Assembly (NCBI RefSeq): GCF_008831285.2
Contig: NC_045138.2
Coordinates: 15,533,934 to 15,597,933, forward strand
DNA: 64,000 nt
Source: Nymphaea colorata
Taxonomy: Eukaryota; Streptophyta; Magnoliopsida; Nymphaeales; Nymphaeaceae
Direction of reading: 5' to 3'
Below are positions 1 through 13,922 of this stretch, piece by piece. The notes beneath the pieces were generated by a model. That model had not been told where the DNA came from. It saw nothing but the letters and a program-made list of their open reading frames with translations, and searched no databases. The translations under genes were made by a program, and so were the position numbers. How positions within the stretch are numbered: the stretch's first letter is position 1; the number at the start of each line of letters is the position of its first letter.

Positions 1-3000
1 AAGCGGCACCAGAATCCACCGCTTCCCAAAAACCTTGATTTGATGCTTTAGTCCCGGTCTTTTTCACCACGAGTGATGGCCTAGAAAATTTTTTATGGAA
101 AGTTAATGATGAGTGCAGAAGCAAGGCCTTAGGAATAGATGTTCAAGATTAAAAGGCAGATCTCTTTGAGATGAATTGTAGCTGCTCGTAGGTGATCATT
201 TACATTTCATTTGGAGTATGATCAGATGGCTGTCTAGTGTCAGACTTGGTCAATTGAAGATATATGTTCAAAATTTCAACTTCTAGATCTGATCTGGATT
301 CTCAGAAGATCCTACAAGAAGACTGAAGCATGAAACTTATCTTGGTCAAGTGTTGTTACGAAGAGCAAATTCTTTAGTGTGCCGTTGAAACTCCTTTCTT
401 ATTCTTTTGACAGGAAAAATCAGGGTTTGACAGATCCCTGCCGGATTATGCCAACAATGAATCCAAGGCATCACACTGAACATGCGACCTCTTTTCATCC
501 ACTCCTATATGCGAATGGTGCATGCTGCTTATCTCAGCTGATCAGGTTTCAGATGCAAATGGGTGAGATCCAGGATGTTCCAACCTTTCTTACTTTTCAG
601 AATTTGATGCTCTTGCATCCCTAAATTTATAGAAGACAATGCACCTATAGAAGACAATGCACCATGACATTTCACAGTAGACATTGGTAAGATCCTTGCA
701 TTTAGCATCACAGGCAGATGGCATAGCCTCCATACAATTTTTCTCCATGATCAGAATTTGAAGTCGCATTTATTTTACCATGGTTCTTAAGAAAGCCGGT
801 TTACATCCTTACTAATAAAATAATCGTTATACCCAAGAGGATGTTATTACAGGTCAATCTCATTAGACGAAGTAGGGAGATTCATCTAACCCTGATAGTG
901 CCGAACCCAGATGCTATTTACATTCATCAATTATCAGACCTCTTTCTTTGTGGGCAGTGCAGAAACTTAGATTTTGTTAAACTTTTCCACACCAAATCAG
1001 GTTAAAAGTTTGATCAATCATGTCTCCAAGAAAGTGCAGAGAATGTCTCTCTCTCTCTTTCTCTTTCTCTTTCTCTTTCTCTCTCTCTCATGAATGCTAT
1101 GCCATGAATGATTGTAGGGCTCTACCTCAGCAGAGATTAAACATGTGATAGCAACAGTTGGAACCTTACCAAGGAGTGGGATCAAGCTAAAGCGAGGGAC
1201 CTACACTGACAAGGAATAGGCCTGCGATAACATCACTGTGCGTGTGGAGCCTTGCCGAAACAGTGCAACACAGCAAACATGTTAACAAACTGGGTCCATT
1301 GACAGCGCCCACACAGTGAACAGAGCGGCCATAGGTCGTAACTTGTTCATTGGCTCGGCCTTGAGCATATGACATGTTGGGGAGGGCGGACCACTAAGTT
1401 CACACTCTGCCTTTCAAGATTTTAGTGATTTGGGCCGCTGGATTCCAGACCCCACAGGCCGGAGTTACCACTTGGCTCAATATGGCCAGAAAGATAACGT
1501 TGGTCAAAAAGGGCAAAGGAAATGCAGAGGGAAAAGATTTTCCTTTTTGGGCTCCTGATTGTTCATTCTAATCTGAGAAAGAGCCTCAAGTTTCTCGCCT
1601 TTCTTTTATATTCAGCTCTGTTTTGTCGGCGATTATCAAAATGACCACCTTATGATAAATCCAGCCTAATTAGGCTAGCTTCTGAGTTTTATATATCATC
1701 TTCTTCTTTGGGTAGTTTTACTGTCATTAGTATCTCTTGCTGATCGGCCTGTACTGGCTACTACGCATCAAAATCATGCAGGAGCCAATGCCTGGGCAGC
1801 AAAAAAATTAGATTATGGGTGGCTGGAATCCATCTTTGTAATAAAATAAGAACATTATGTTTTTCTTGAATCTTAATTCTTAAGTAATGACCTGTTTTAG
1901 TTTACACTGATTAAATATGACCATTGACCAATCAAGAATCTTTATATCTTTTAATAAAATGATTCGACTCTGATTGGGTGGATCATAGATGGGGATGTCA
2001 ATGAATCGGATTCAGATATCAAATTGTTTCGAAAAGATCAGACGTGAAAAAACTTTTAACATCATATTAAGAAATTTGATCGGATTGGGGTTTAAGAAAT
2101 GACATTCAATCAGGCTAGGACTCGATCAAATTCAAATTTGCATATGGATCCATATTCAGATTATATCCAATGTCCATATATTTTGAAAATCGGTTGCTAA
2201 CATATCATCATGCAGTTCCGATTCGGTTGTATATTTAAAAGTCAAATTCATATTCAGAGGTTTAAAAAAAGAAAATCTGTTTCAGAGCAGATTCAGATTG
2301 TAAATCTGAAAATCATATTTGCATATAGTGTAGACTTTTTTTCATTCATATTGGAACCCAAATATGTAAAAATATGATAAATCAAATGTGTTCTTAACAT
2401 ACCAAATCAGAAAGATGCTTCCCCCCTTTCAAGGTCAAGGCAGGAAGCTTCCAACGAAACTAGTTAATTCTCTACTAGCTGACAAAACTTTAAGTACTAG
2501 AGCTCTATATTTAAGAATTGTTGCAAAAGCTGTGAACTTTATAAGGAAATTAGAGCAAACCAGGGGCTTTTTGTATTAAAAGCAAAAGAAGCACTCTCTA
2601 AACAACTAAAAAACACACAAAAGAAAACAAGAGAAAGAAAAGAAAAAGCAAAGTTGATCACATTTTAGAAGTGAAAAATGGAGCTTTCCATGCACCAACT
2701 TATCAAGTGGGGGAGAAGTTTTGTTTTTGCTATGTAAAGCGTCCAAAGGGATCATGTTAACGGATACGTGGATGATCCACGACGACACGATTACAAATAA
2801 AATCGAGAAAGGAATTCCAAAAGGTCGATAACTAATGCTTGGAAAGATCCAAGTCCCTAACAAGTAAACCCATCATGCTTTTCAAAAGCAACCAAAGTCG
2901 ATGGATGATCTTGCCGGAACAAGCAAAATCTAGAACGGCAGAATCTTATTGAAAAGCCAAGGCATGATATGATTGCCACCGTTTTGCATTCATTTTTAAA

Positions 3001-4160
3001 AAGTAATCACAAGGCAACATCAGCAATCAGCAATTGAGCAACCGCAATTTTTTTCTATAAACAATAGCTGGTAATTAGATTTTGGCTTGAAGAAAGTCGA
3101 GAGTTCAAATATAGTTACAAATATATGTAAATCTTGAAATAAAACTGTCAAGAATTTTTATAAATAGCTGAACAGTTGGCAGTGTTGAATTGATTCAGGA
3201 GTCCAACTGTGTGTATATATATATATATAATTAAAGTCAGACGACTACCACTATGGCCGGATGGTCATTTTTTGTTTTGTGCCACTAAACCATTACAAAA
3301 AAATGTATCCTATCACTAAAAACCGGCAGTTGGGCATCAAAAAATACACCTTTTGTGACAGTTTTTAGCAACATAAAATAAATAAATAAATAAAAACTAT
3401 TCAAGCATACAGGTTGCCGGCTGATTTTTCGGATTTTTGAGACATCGGATGTTGCTGGACACTAAAGCACGGTTGCCAGTACATGAGCAATAGCAACAGT
3501 TTATTGTGCTTTAACCCCCGAGGAAAGTGAAAAGAGCTTTTGTCGATGCACAAGTTAATATTAAATTACTTATGTTTGACATTGTGTAAGTTTAATTAAA
3601 TGTAAAGGTAATTGATCAAAGCATGTTGGGTGCGCATTTAAAATGGAAAAGTGAGAATGAACGGCAGTGTTTAAAAAGATGACAATATCTAAAACTTTTA
3701 GGTTACTGCAGTTCTCATTAATATGATTTCATGCCTATCGTCTTAAAACATTTTGTTCCCATGCACTTTCCATGCCACACGCGAAATCATATAACTTTTT
3801 TCCCACATTCTGACAAAAGTAGATCCACATTCTTTTTTCCAAGCATTTTCAAATGCTCCATGTCGTGAACTTTTCGAAATGTGGTCAACATGAAACTCTA
3901 CTTTAATTTTTTTGTGACCAAAATTTTAAAGTTTTGTTTTAGAAAAGTGCTGAGTTTTGCTATGATCATGACAAAGAATGTACATACGCCATTGTCTTTG
4001 GCACTATGGCTACAGTTGAGAGAGACAGAATTCTCTATCGGCAAAAGCCTCCTATCTGTTTTCAGATCATGCATGATTCCCTTGTTTTGTCTGAATTCCA
4101 GTAAGAATTTACCTGACACCAGCTTCTAGTAAGAAAGAAGAAACAAGAACGCAGTGGCGT
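1..4160. other. Left-edge non-genic stretch
   Basis: I find no supportable gene. Frame 1 is open from base 1 to a TAG at 49-51, which could be the last few codons of a gene lying to the left, but 16 codons cannot be recognised. A CT-rich microsatellite lies at about 1045-1090. About 1985-2345 is low-complexity, with many degenerate words of the 'ggatt/catatt/cagatt' kind, resembling diverged non-autonomous hAT sequence. A short TA run lies at about 3211-3230. Around 3240-3530 there are words such as cactaaaaacc and gttgcc spread on both strands, which hints at a decayed CACTA-type element, but no termini can be defined. Confidence 0.4.
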
Positions 4161-4332
4161 CTAGTGGCGGAGCTACGGTGTTGTTGGTGTCCGCACCAGC
4201 CTATAAAATTTGCTTTATTTACATATATAAACTTCATTAATTTTTAGTTTTTTTTATATATGACTGCTCTTTCAAATTTGTAATTTAAACTTAAAGAGTG
4301 CCCTTAGCTACAAAGTTCAAGCTCTGCTATTG
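4161..4332. mobile_element. hAT-like MITE remnant (CAGTGGCGGAGCC family)
   Basis: The left end reads tagtggcggagct and the right end is its imperfect inverse (agctctgctattg). The 172-bp length matches the two better preserved copies at 40582-40755 and 47294-47476. The interior is AT-rich with no open frame. No convincing target duplication remains, so this is called a family member from its ends and size only. Confidence 0.45.
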
Positions 4333-4717
4333 GTGGATCTCATCATGGGCCGGAACTAAGCCGGAAAATGGTGTTGTCTCCACATTTCCCGTCGACGCCA
4401 TGCCGTTCACACTAGTCTGTAAGCCAAAGTCGGGTATACCACTTGAATAAGGATCAAGTCCTCTTCAGTTTGCATCTCATATGTCGCTTCATTACAAAAG
4501 TCTTTCATCTCAACGCATATGTGGTTCTGAATAAGTTACAGGGCGACACACAACTCCGGTATCGATTCGTTTATCTCTGCCGTAGAATATTGTCGGCTCT
4601 ATTTTCCTCGTCCACACCAGAAAGTTATACTTGCGTACAAGCCAATGCTATGTTAGAATACCTTGACAGCTATGCTATTGGGCTTGTGAGTGACGAATTT
4701 AGTTTCTCTCTCTTGCC

Positions 4718-4759
<42 letters not shown>

Positions 4760-6733
4760 TCTTTTGTAAATATCTGGCTTTGTTAAAACTCGGTTTTTTA
4801 ATCAGTTTTTGAAAGTTGACACACCCAAAATGTCCTTTTCCGTGAAAAAAGTAGGTGGGTAACTGGCTCCTCTTTGAAAATGACTTTTTGTTTCGAGTGA
4901 GCAGGAGGACGTCTGACCAGTCGAGTGAAGACTGAAGCTTTCCTCCATCCCCTCAAGGTCTAGGGCTGTTTTCGGTGTCGTGAAGTGACATCAAGCTGTG
5001 CTTGAACTTATGTATTAGTGGCCCCCATTTTGCAGCACAGAGAGTTGACACTACGAAAAGTAATGTTTTATTGAAAAGTTTGGTCGGTCACTCAAAAGAT
5101 TCCTTAAAACTGCATTTTAGAGGCAAAGCGACATTATGCCTTCAAAACCAAAACATTTGTTTAAGCGTGTCATCAAATACAAGGAGGAGGGTTTTAATTT
5201 GTCATTTTTTCCATCTTCTATTTACTGTTGGTGAAGAAAACTTTAGTGATTATCATGACAAACATTTTTAGGGCTGTCCTGCACCAAATTCTATTTGCAG
5301 GCTCTGGAGCACCACCATTTTTGGTCACCTCATGGGCCAATAAGTACAAACTGACCAAATGTGGGCTCACCCCCACCAAATGAGAGGCCTCTCAGAGTTG
5401 GGTAGTAGGTGGCTTTCACGGTTTCACCCAAAAAAGGGCCAAACTATAAAAGCCTACAAAAGGAACATCCTCTACTTTCTGGTCTCTGTTCATCCTCCTG
5501 GTTCAATAAGCCCTAAACTAACTGTCAATGAAATAAATGAAGCACAACCAATCTTTCCACCTTGATTAGTTAGATGCTTTAGCTTAAAATAAGACTTGTT
5601 GAATGCATCCTTCCTTCTTTGTCTTCTTCTTCATGGTGGAAAGCCCAGCCATTTCATAAAATTAACTTGACAGTGATTTTTTTTTTTTCTTTTTGGGTTT
5701 CAATGAAGAGCCCTTCAACACTTATTGAACCATACTTGCCCTAAATGTGATACCAGGGCAACTTCATGAGAAATCTCAGGCTGCGGAACGACCAACTCCA
5801 TTGAAAATTTGATCCCCAAGGTCTTCATCTTCACGCCTTTCACAGTCATTTTCTTCTCACAGGTTCTTCATTAATGGCTTCCAACCTTGATGACTCTTTA
5901 GTGGCAGAGACCAAAGTTGTTGGGTTAAGGCCACCTGTCCCAATTTCTGTGGCTTTTAATCCGTCTCTCCACATCATCTAAGAATATGTGGTCATAGTGG
6001 GCCAAGATAGTAGGGATTTTATGTCCCCGGATCATTAATTCCGTGGAAATTATTGGCTCCAAATGTTCAAATTTTTTGACTTGCTTAGATAAAGAAATCA
6101 TAGTTAGAACCTCGTCATTGATTGATTTCATATCATTCCCTTGCGTGCCGAAAGAAACGATACTTTTTCACCCATCGGAAAAGTATAGCTCAATGGATTG
6201 CTAGGCCAAGTTGATATTCTGTCCAGCACAAAACGAAGGGATATACTCGCATATTCACGTCATCAAACATATCTCCACACTCGCCCGATCCTTTTCTTGA
6301 GAATGATTGTTCATCCAGAACCTCAAAAAGTGCAGCCTAAGGCCCTCCTCCCCATTAATCTATATCACCTATTCCACATGCCCCACAAGTTGAGAATCTC
6401 AATTCCGAAGTATCGGAAAGCTTTGTGCTTCATACAAGATGAGAGTTAAATCTTGATCTTTAAGTGCTCTTATCTAAACTAACTGATTGTTAGAAGATCA
6501 GGGGATCAATTCATAAAAGTGGGAAAAAGAAAGAGAAAATTTATGCACCATTTTGCTTTCTTTCTCCGAACTTGCCTTTACAAAATATGCTATAAAAATG
6601 GAACAAGATTATGTAACACAATCCTGTATCCTGTTCGTCTTCCTTTTTCGTTTTCTTTGTTGCTGTTTGCTCACTATTTGTGTATCACAATTTGCCAACA
6701 TCGGGCGAAACTTATCCATCACCATTAGACTCA
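4333..6733. other. Intergenic stretch left of the transporter gene
   Basis: No gene is recognised. A TA microsatellite lies at 4724-4758. A minus-strand open stretch at 5925-6131 and its flanks read like fragments of an old protein-coding element, but no domain can be named and the frame is broken on both sides. The part nearest 6733 should include the 3' untranslated region of the minus-strand transporter gene. Confidence 0.4.
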
Positions 6734-9546
6734 CTAGACTTTAGCTTCATCATTATCACGACCCTTGTCGGCCGCATGCTGGGCCGCAGTGGCCGAGCCC
6801 TTTTGGAGCTCGACGTCCGCCTCCTCCTCGGCGTCCCAGCTCGCGTGGACGCTGTACAGCAGGTACATTGCCACCGCGAGCGCCGAGAACGCCCCGAACC
6901 GGACGTAGGAGGCGCGGTCCATCGAGCCCAGCAAGAACACGTTGAGAAACGCGGAGGTCGCCGGGATCCAGGGCATCAGCGGCACGCCCCAGAACTCCGG
7001 CTTCCGCGCCGGAGACGCGGCCGAGTGGAAAGCCTGGAGCGCGGCGACCGCGCCCAGCCCGAACCCACCCAGGAGCGCGGTCCGGACCCGGCCGGCCGGG
7101 CAGAGCTGCCAGCTCAGAGTGAAGCCGACGGAGAGGGCCGAGAAGGCCGCCAGAAAGCCGAGCGTCAGCCACCTGTCGCTCTTATCCTCCGCCACGTACC
7201 GCCGGTAGACGACCGCGTTTGCCACCATGTAGAAGACGAAGAGGGTGCCGATGGAGACCAGCTCCAGCAGCACCGCCAGATCTGTGATGACGGCGATCGC
7301 AGCCGTACAAATCCCTTCACATAAAAAGAAAAAAGAGTCAGAAACTGCCACTGTTCCGGTCAGAATTTACGGAAAAGGCCACTCCGGGAAACGTCTCTTT
7401 CGCCGTCGTTGAAGCCCAAGATTAAGAGTACAAATTGTACCGCCAGCCTAAAAATCCAGGCCAGAAGATTCAAAAGGACGATAGAGATTCCCGGAAAAAA
7501 AAAGAAAAGGCCCGCTGAATGTTTCAAGAAAAAAATTAAAACTTGAGCCCGTTTTTGTTGATTGGCAAAAAGTCAAGCACCTTTTTGAGAAAAAAATAAT
7601 TTTATTTTATTTCTCAAATATTAAGAGGTTAGAGGTCCCCCACACGGAAAAAAAAAAAAAAAAAATCGCTAATTTGGGTGCCATTTATTGTCATTTATCT
7701 GCATCTCCCACGAAGCCATGCAGCCATCAAAATCAAGGGAAGATGGCTTTACGCCGAAAAGGAAACGACGCTGGAGGGTATTTTCGTCGCTATGAAAAAA
7801 CCCAAAAAAGTCAAAGAAGAAACGGGACTCACCGAGGACGGCCGAGGCGTTGACCGGCGTGCCGGTTCTCCGGTGGATGCGGGCGAACCAGGGCGGGGCC
7901 ACGCCGGACCTACCAATGACGCACAGGTACCTGGCCTGACCCAGCATGGCCACCATCAGGGACGTGACTATGCCCAGGCTGGCGCCCACGCCCACCAGGT
8001 TCGACACCCACTCCCACCCTTCCACCCTCTTGAACGCCGACGAGAAGGGCGCATCCACCTCTATCTGAAAACCAAACACATGATACAAAACTGTCAATTT
8101 CCTTCACGATTCTTTCGCTTTTGCTCTCCCTGTCTCTGGCTCTCTAAGATAGGTTCGTGGAAGCCATGAGCTATAAAGATTGGATAAGTCCACAAGCTTT
8201 TTGCCACGTCCTGTGACCACCAGCATTAAAGGCAAAAATCTTGATAAATGAATCTCTCTAGCACAATTGGAAGGGCCCTCGATTATAAATTTATGTTCTA
8301 TCGCCCAACTTAAGTAAGATTCTAAATAATCCGATCAAAAGCTGTTCACTTTCTTAAACTGCACCCCATGATGAGCGTGCGGTGGGTCAAGGGGTTCGTA
8401 CCGCGTCGTAAGGGACCAGCATGGCGAGGGCGGCGGCCATGAGGCAGTAGAGAACCGTGACGATGGCGACGGAGCCCGAGACGCCGATGGGGATGTCCTT
8501 GGCCGGGTGCTTCACCTCCTCGGCCATGGTCGAGACGGCGTCGTACCCGATGTAGCTCAGGTAGACCATGGCCGCGCCGCTGAGCACGCCGCTCGCCCCG
8601 TACGGCAGGAAGCCGCCCGGGTGCTTCTCCGGGTTCATCGGGTGAACCAGGTTGCTGACGCGCCCCTTGGCGAACCCGATGGCGATGACGAGGACGATGA
8701 GGGAGATGTGCACCGACGTGAGGACCATGTTCAGCATCGAGCTCTCCTTCGTGCTGCCGGAGATCGAGAAGGGAAACGCTTCAATTTAGTCTGAATTTTG
8801 GAGGAGACATGGAATTCGCATCGCGAAATTGGTGGCGTCGTCGATCGGGTTTGCCTACCTGTAACATATGCAGATGGTGATCGTCAGGATGACGGCGACG
8901 GCGATGAGGTCGATATTCTGGTAATTTTTCGGGAGGCCGGAGACCGTAATCCTCCAGGCGTTCGGCGAGGAGTTGCTGAAGACGGTGGCGATGTAGGAGG
9001 TCAGGCCCCGGGCGACGGCGGCGTTGGAGACGACGTACTCCATCAGCAGATTCGCGCCGGTAACGAACGCCGCGAATTCTCCTAGACACCAAGAAACAGG
9101 GGAATGAGGAGATGGGGAGTTTCGGAATCGGAGGAAGGCGGGAAACCCAGCGATGGGCAATTACCGAAGGTGACGCGCAGGTAGCTGAAGGCACCGCCCG
9201 CCACCGGCATTTCGACGGCGAACTCGGTGTAGCAGAAGGCGGATAGGAGGGCACAGAGGCCGGAGACGGCGTAGGACAGGATGACGGCGGGACCGGCCTT
9301 GTTGCCGGCAGCGGAGCCCACTGTGACGAACACGCCGGCACCCACCATCCCGCCCATCCCTAGACCGACGAGGTCGTACCACCGGAGCTTCCTCTGCATA
9401 GACGACCCCGAGCGGGCCCTCACCCTACTCATCTCCTCCATCGTCGTCGTCACCGCCCCTGCTCGCCGGGCGAACCTCGCCGGCGTCTGCAACAACGCGG
9501 CCCCATAGCCTCGTAGGCTCGAGAAAGAGCCCTCGTTCCCAGCCAT
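6734..9546 (-). CDS. Cationic amino acid transporter (CAT6/CAT7-like), 5 exons
   Basis: Predicted plasma- or endo-membrane amino acid permease of the APC superfamily, moving cationic or large neutral amino acids. Coding exons on the minus strand are 9546-9165, 9081-8859, 8753-8402, 8064-7833 and 7314-6734. All junctions are GT-AG, the phases agree, and they join to 589 aa, close to the roughly 580 aa of Arabidopsis CAT6/7. The glycine-rich first-helix motif (GLGMGGMVGAGVFVTVG) lies at about residues 61-77. Exon 2 carries FVTGANLLMEYVVSNAAVAR and exon 3 carries YLSYIGYDAVSTMAEEV, both family hallmarks. Many hydrophobic segments follow, consistent with about 14 membrane spans. The start at 9546 is the first ATG in frame; the leader upstream is CT-rich. 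Nearly every third codon position is G or C, unlike most neighbours. Substrate specificity is not visible. Confidence 0.93.
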
Positions 9547-12500
9547 CACCCGCGCCCGCCCCCCCACACACACTCCCTTGTCCTGTGAATAAAGAAGAAG
9601 ACGACGCAGAGAGAGAGAGAGACAGAGAGTGTGTGTGACAGAGCGAGGCTGTGAATTCTCTGAGCCTTCCAGGTCGAGTGGCGTCGGCAATTTAAAGGCG
9701 GCGAGATTTTACTGAAAGGCACTGTTGCGGGTCCATAATATCTTTAATGCCCTCCACCTGTCTTGTGATCTCTCTTCGACCGAATTGCCCTCCTCCATTC
9801 TGGAAACGACAACCGCTACTCCAGTGGGTCCGGACCCGGACGTGGGCTCAGCTCGGTCTCAAAATCCTAAACTCGATCAATAAAACAATATGATTTTTTG
9901 GCTTCAAGTACGATGAGATTCTTGAGTCAAATTTAATTTCAAAGGGATAAGCTTCCTTGGTAGTATTTTATTTGTTTTCTGGCTCCGGCTTTTTAGTTGA
10001 AGGAGGTCACGAGTTCGACTCTTGTGAACGCGTCTTTTTCATACAATCTACTGAGAATCTCTGCCCAAAACCCACTTGCTATATAAAAAAAAATTATACC
10101 AAGTCAAATGTATCAGAAAACACATGAATCATTGAACAAACGTCCACCACTCAGCCCCACCTGCCAGTGGCGTTAAAGAGAGGCGTATCTCAACTTAAAC
10201 GATAAGAATATCTTATTTTATCATTCAATAATGTGATGTTATTCAATGTGGAAGTAAGTTACTTTGGCCAACGCGTTCGAACCCAGACCGAGCCGGTCGG
10301 GGGGCATGAAAGTCCTTTCTTGGTTTGACCGAAGACCACCCAAGCCGTTGTGCATCATTGTCACGGAAGCTCCGAATGTCGCAAATACCCCTGCCGATAA
10401 AATAAAAAAGAGGGGCCTTGTGATGTCACGGAAAAGGTGCGATTCTGTTTCAGTAACGCATGGGCGTTGGCGTTGCAGTTCATGAGACGTTATGGTGGAG
10501 TTTGGATCATCTCCTGGATCCACTTTTTGGATCGCTTTTGAACCCTGGACCCTCCCAATCGGATCCAGGTAAGAGTCCGGGATCTGGTCTGTCTGGAAAC
10601 TGTGGACTCATGGTGGGGCTGGTAATCCACTCACGGCTTTGGGTATAATGAGGGAGATCTTTCTCTTTTGTCCAACTCATTGAGTTTGTTTTGAACGGGC
10701 ATACGAATCAGGTTTATGGCCAAACCAGATTCGGTTTGATTGGGACGTGAGTCCAGATTTGGATGAGGCAACGGATTGTGGACCATGTGGGTGCCCTCAC
10801 ATGCAAAGATACCGAGTCCCGTCTTGTTCTTGAACTACTTCAATGGCTCCCCTCATAAAATAATGGATTTTTTTTACAATTTTGAACAATTAAAAAAAAT
10901 GAGCAGTTGTTAGACCTTTGGGAGGCATCTCCTAATAGTAACACTTCTATGAATCCATCCTAAATATGAAAAAAAACAAAATTACAAAATTGATGTATTC
11001 TACTATCTAAAATTGGTCAATTAGTATGTAGCGGTTCTTGGTTCCGAACCGGTTGCATCTAGATCCATTATGAAATTCGGGTCAAATCGAAACTTATCTG
11101 GCCCAGTTACGACCAACACGAGCAAGGGAGTCCAAGCGGGTGAAAGGGTAGTTACGTCTTTCAGCGTCTTGCGGCAGATCGCCGCAGTGGCAAAATGGTC
11201 ATCCGGCCATCTTCTATCCCTCTCGGCGTGAGCGCCAGGTAGCTCGAACAAGTGGCAGGTGATGACGTGTCTCAATCGGAGGCGTGGCGTCGCCGGGGAT
11301 CTACACGTCGGATCGTACGGCAACCCCGGCGTGGCGCTGCTGACGGTGGCGGCGATTGACGGCGGGCTTAACGGCAGCCCCTCATTCCGTTACGGATTAC
11401 GAGGCGAGCGTTTCCAACCTTTTGTGAAGCGGGTAATTCCGTGAAAATGTTGAGGGGCTGAAGGAAAATTCTGCATCTTACGCCTGGAAACCAACTGGGA
11501 ATTTCGTATTTTCTGATTTTTTCCAAAATTCGCTATCAGGCGCCTAAATGTTTTGATATTTCCAAACGACCGCCTCGACCGGCTTGCAGTTTTCCGGTCA
11601 AAAGTGTGGGCCACGTGACCCAAGCTCGTAGCTTCCTGGAAGAGGGAGAGACTATGAATTACCAATTTAATCCAAATTTTCTTTGGGTGGGCGGAGAGGT
11701 GCTTGTTCTGATGCGAAAGGTAAGAGAATTTCTTTAAAACCACCTAATGACGAGAAATGAGTAGGACCATGTAAGCATTTTAATTAGTTTATTCGACTTA
11801 AATTACAGTTAGATAGCGGAGCCAATGGGCTTGTATGGGCAGTTGCCTACACTGACCTCCATAATTTATTTGTTTATATATTGGTTCCGCCACTTAATAT
11901 AGTTTGTTACTTATTGATGCCCTTCGCATCTGAGGTTTCTTTCTTTGTGTGAGTGTTTCTCCGCCACAAATTTTTAACTTTGGCTGCGAGCAGTGGGCGT
12001 TCTTGAGATCAGCTGGTTGGATGAAGTGGGTCCTTTCGTCTGCAACTTTTTTATGCAAATCACTATAGAGAAAGCGATCTATGAGGGAGACATATAGACA
12101 CACATGCAGATGCACAAAAATTGAGTGAGAGGAGGGAAAGGGGAGCCAATGCAATGCCGCGAAAGCTCTCAAAAACACAGAGAACACGACAGTCTTGCAA
12201 TCTTTTTGGTCTTCTTCAATTCTCTGTTGTTTTCATTTAAAAAAATGAAAGCGGATCACAAAATATGATCATGTAGCAATCAAAAATAGCGCGAATTTTG
12301 TGGAAATCGATAATAACAGGATGGCAAGTGTCAGCCTTAGGCTCTTATGGGCATCTCACTTAAAGCCCTCTAGTGTTTTTATTATACTATTAATACTTAG
12401 GCGCCTTCTTATAATCTTTTTTTTTTCATGTGATTGGAGAAGGGAGGTTAGAAGGCCAGCTAAGGGAAATGAGATTTAATACTCAAAGAGCGTATTTGAG

Positions 12501-13814
12501 TATCTTTTCTCTTATAAAGTATTATGGCCCATAAGGTGAGACTTGCAGGCACATTATTGTGTTGTGATTGGAAGAAAACGTACTCAAACTACTTGGTTGG
12601 AATAAATAGCCTTTCTTCACCTCTGCGCCTCACCCTTCTCTAGTTGAATTGGATTGTAATAGGGTAATATCTTTCCACTTCCTTTTTCTTAGCCTTTCTT
12701 TTCCCAAATTGCAGCTTGCTAGTAAAGGCTGAGCTAGAAATTTTTAGCTGAGTGGTTGTTGTAGTTAACTTTAAATCATTTATGGGTATAGAGAGAGAGA
12801 GAGAGGAGCAAATGAAATAAGTGACGAGCTGTTACAATAAGTTACGAAGAAGATGCTGCAAGAGTGTGTGTGTGTCTGAGAGAGAGAGAGAGAGAGAAAG
12901 AAAGAAGAAAGAGATTATATAAAAATAGGTTAAGGATGTAAATATAGTTTCTGTTTCATTTCAATTTTAAAATACTTGCTCTATTAATGTCGATACGGGC
13001 CATAAATAAAAGTCAATACAAGCCCCACATATGATGAAATAGTAAGAAGTGGGCATTGAAGCATACTCCTATCAGTTCAGGTCAGGACCAAGAGACCAAT
13101 TAAATTACATATCTAAGCATACGGGATTTGCAATTTTAAGCTGCCCAAGATTGAATTTTGAGATTTTGCCAATCCATCTGTAACTTACAGGCATTAACCC
13201 AGCATATTTATTCAAATATTCCCAAATTAATCTAAGTTAAATTTGTGAGACAAAAGCGCCGAGTTGTGTTGTATTGTAGAAGTACTGCAGAATTGAAGAT
13301 AAGAAAGAACCGGAGTTCAACATTTATGGGCAAGAACTGCGTTGGAAGACGAGAAAGAAAGGGGACTAATCTCTGCACATATAGATCCAAAAAAGAGAGA
13401 TAAAGGGATTGGAGATCTGATAAGCTCTCAAGAACATGGGATATGCATTGGGCACTGGACTCAATTGCAGAGGGGGAGCGATGAATAGAGCATCTCCAGA
13501 GCCACCATCTTGCATCACATCCTGTGATAAAAGTTTTTGGCAACTACCGACGAGATGTCAGCATTCCATGCTTAAGGGCTAAGGCTGATAAGCCTAACCC
13601 CTAGTCCTTGACCCTAAAAAAAGGAAAAACGATTCTTCACCTTTTACTTGATTCTATGCCCTTCCATGTGCCGTGTCTGCTACACATCCAGAGCAACTTC
13701 ACCCCAGACCACAAAAAGTGTGCAGGAGCTCCTGCCATCACGCTTCTACCTTATCTGTAACTGCTGAAGGAAGGGTGATCTTTTAGGGTCAAAGTCAGTG
13801 GGGACGAAGGACAT

Positions 13815-13815
<1 letters not shown>
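9547..13815. other. Intergenic stretch upstream of the transporter gene
   Basis: The first 150 bp (about 9547-9700) hold the CT/GA-rich leader of the minus-strand transporter gene and a TTTAAA-like box, so its promoter probably lies here. About 10500-10800 is rich in 'ggatcc/gatctgg' words like decayed hAT-type repeats. About 11190-11420 is a GC-rich patch with a tgacgtgtc motif but no credible reading frame. GA runs lie at about 12789-12804 and 12878-12900. No gene is supported. Confidence 0.4.
11814..11895. mobile_element. Short hAT-like MITE relic
   Basis: An 82-bp fold-back. The left end agcggagccaat is matched by the right end attggttccgcca in inverted orientation. The ends belong to the same family as the elements at 4161, 40582 and 47294, but the interior is about half the length, so it looks internally deleted. 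The flanks do not show an exact target duplication. Confidence 0.4.
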
Positions 13816-13882
<67 letters not shown>

Positions 13883-13890
13883 CCCCCTCC

Positions 13891-13922
<32 letters not shown>
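13816..13922. repeat. Compound CT/GT microsatellite
   Basis: A CT-dinucleotide run from 13816 to about 13882 is followed after a short C/T-rich gap by a GT run at about 13896-13922. The reading frames across it are only dipeptide repeats. Confidence 0.95.

Noticed and set aside
1-51. Last codons of a gene entering from the left
   Set aside because: Frame 1 is open to a TAG at 49-51, but 16 codons without an upstream context are not enough to call a gene.
6680-7324. 214-codon plus-strand open frame
   Set aside because: It is antisense to the last exon of the CAT gene. The high GC content removes stop codons from the opposite strand, and its Arg/Glu/Pro-rich translation has no domain.
7678-8169. 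163-codon plus-strand open frame
   Set aside because: It lies opposite CAT exon 4 and its introns, with no recognisable protein; a shadow of the GC-rich exon.
9985-10080. tRNA-like B box (cacgagttcgactc), possible tRNA or SINE
   Set aside because: No A box, no cloverleaf and no poly-A or T tail could be fitted; at most a worn SINE fragment.
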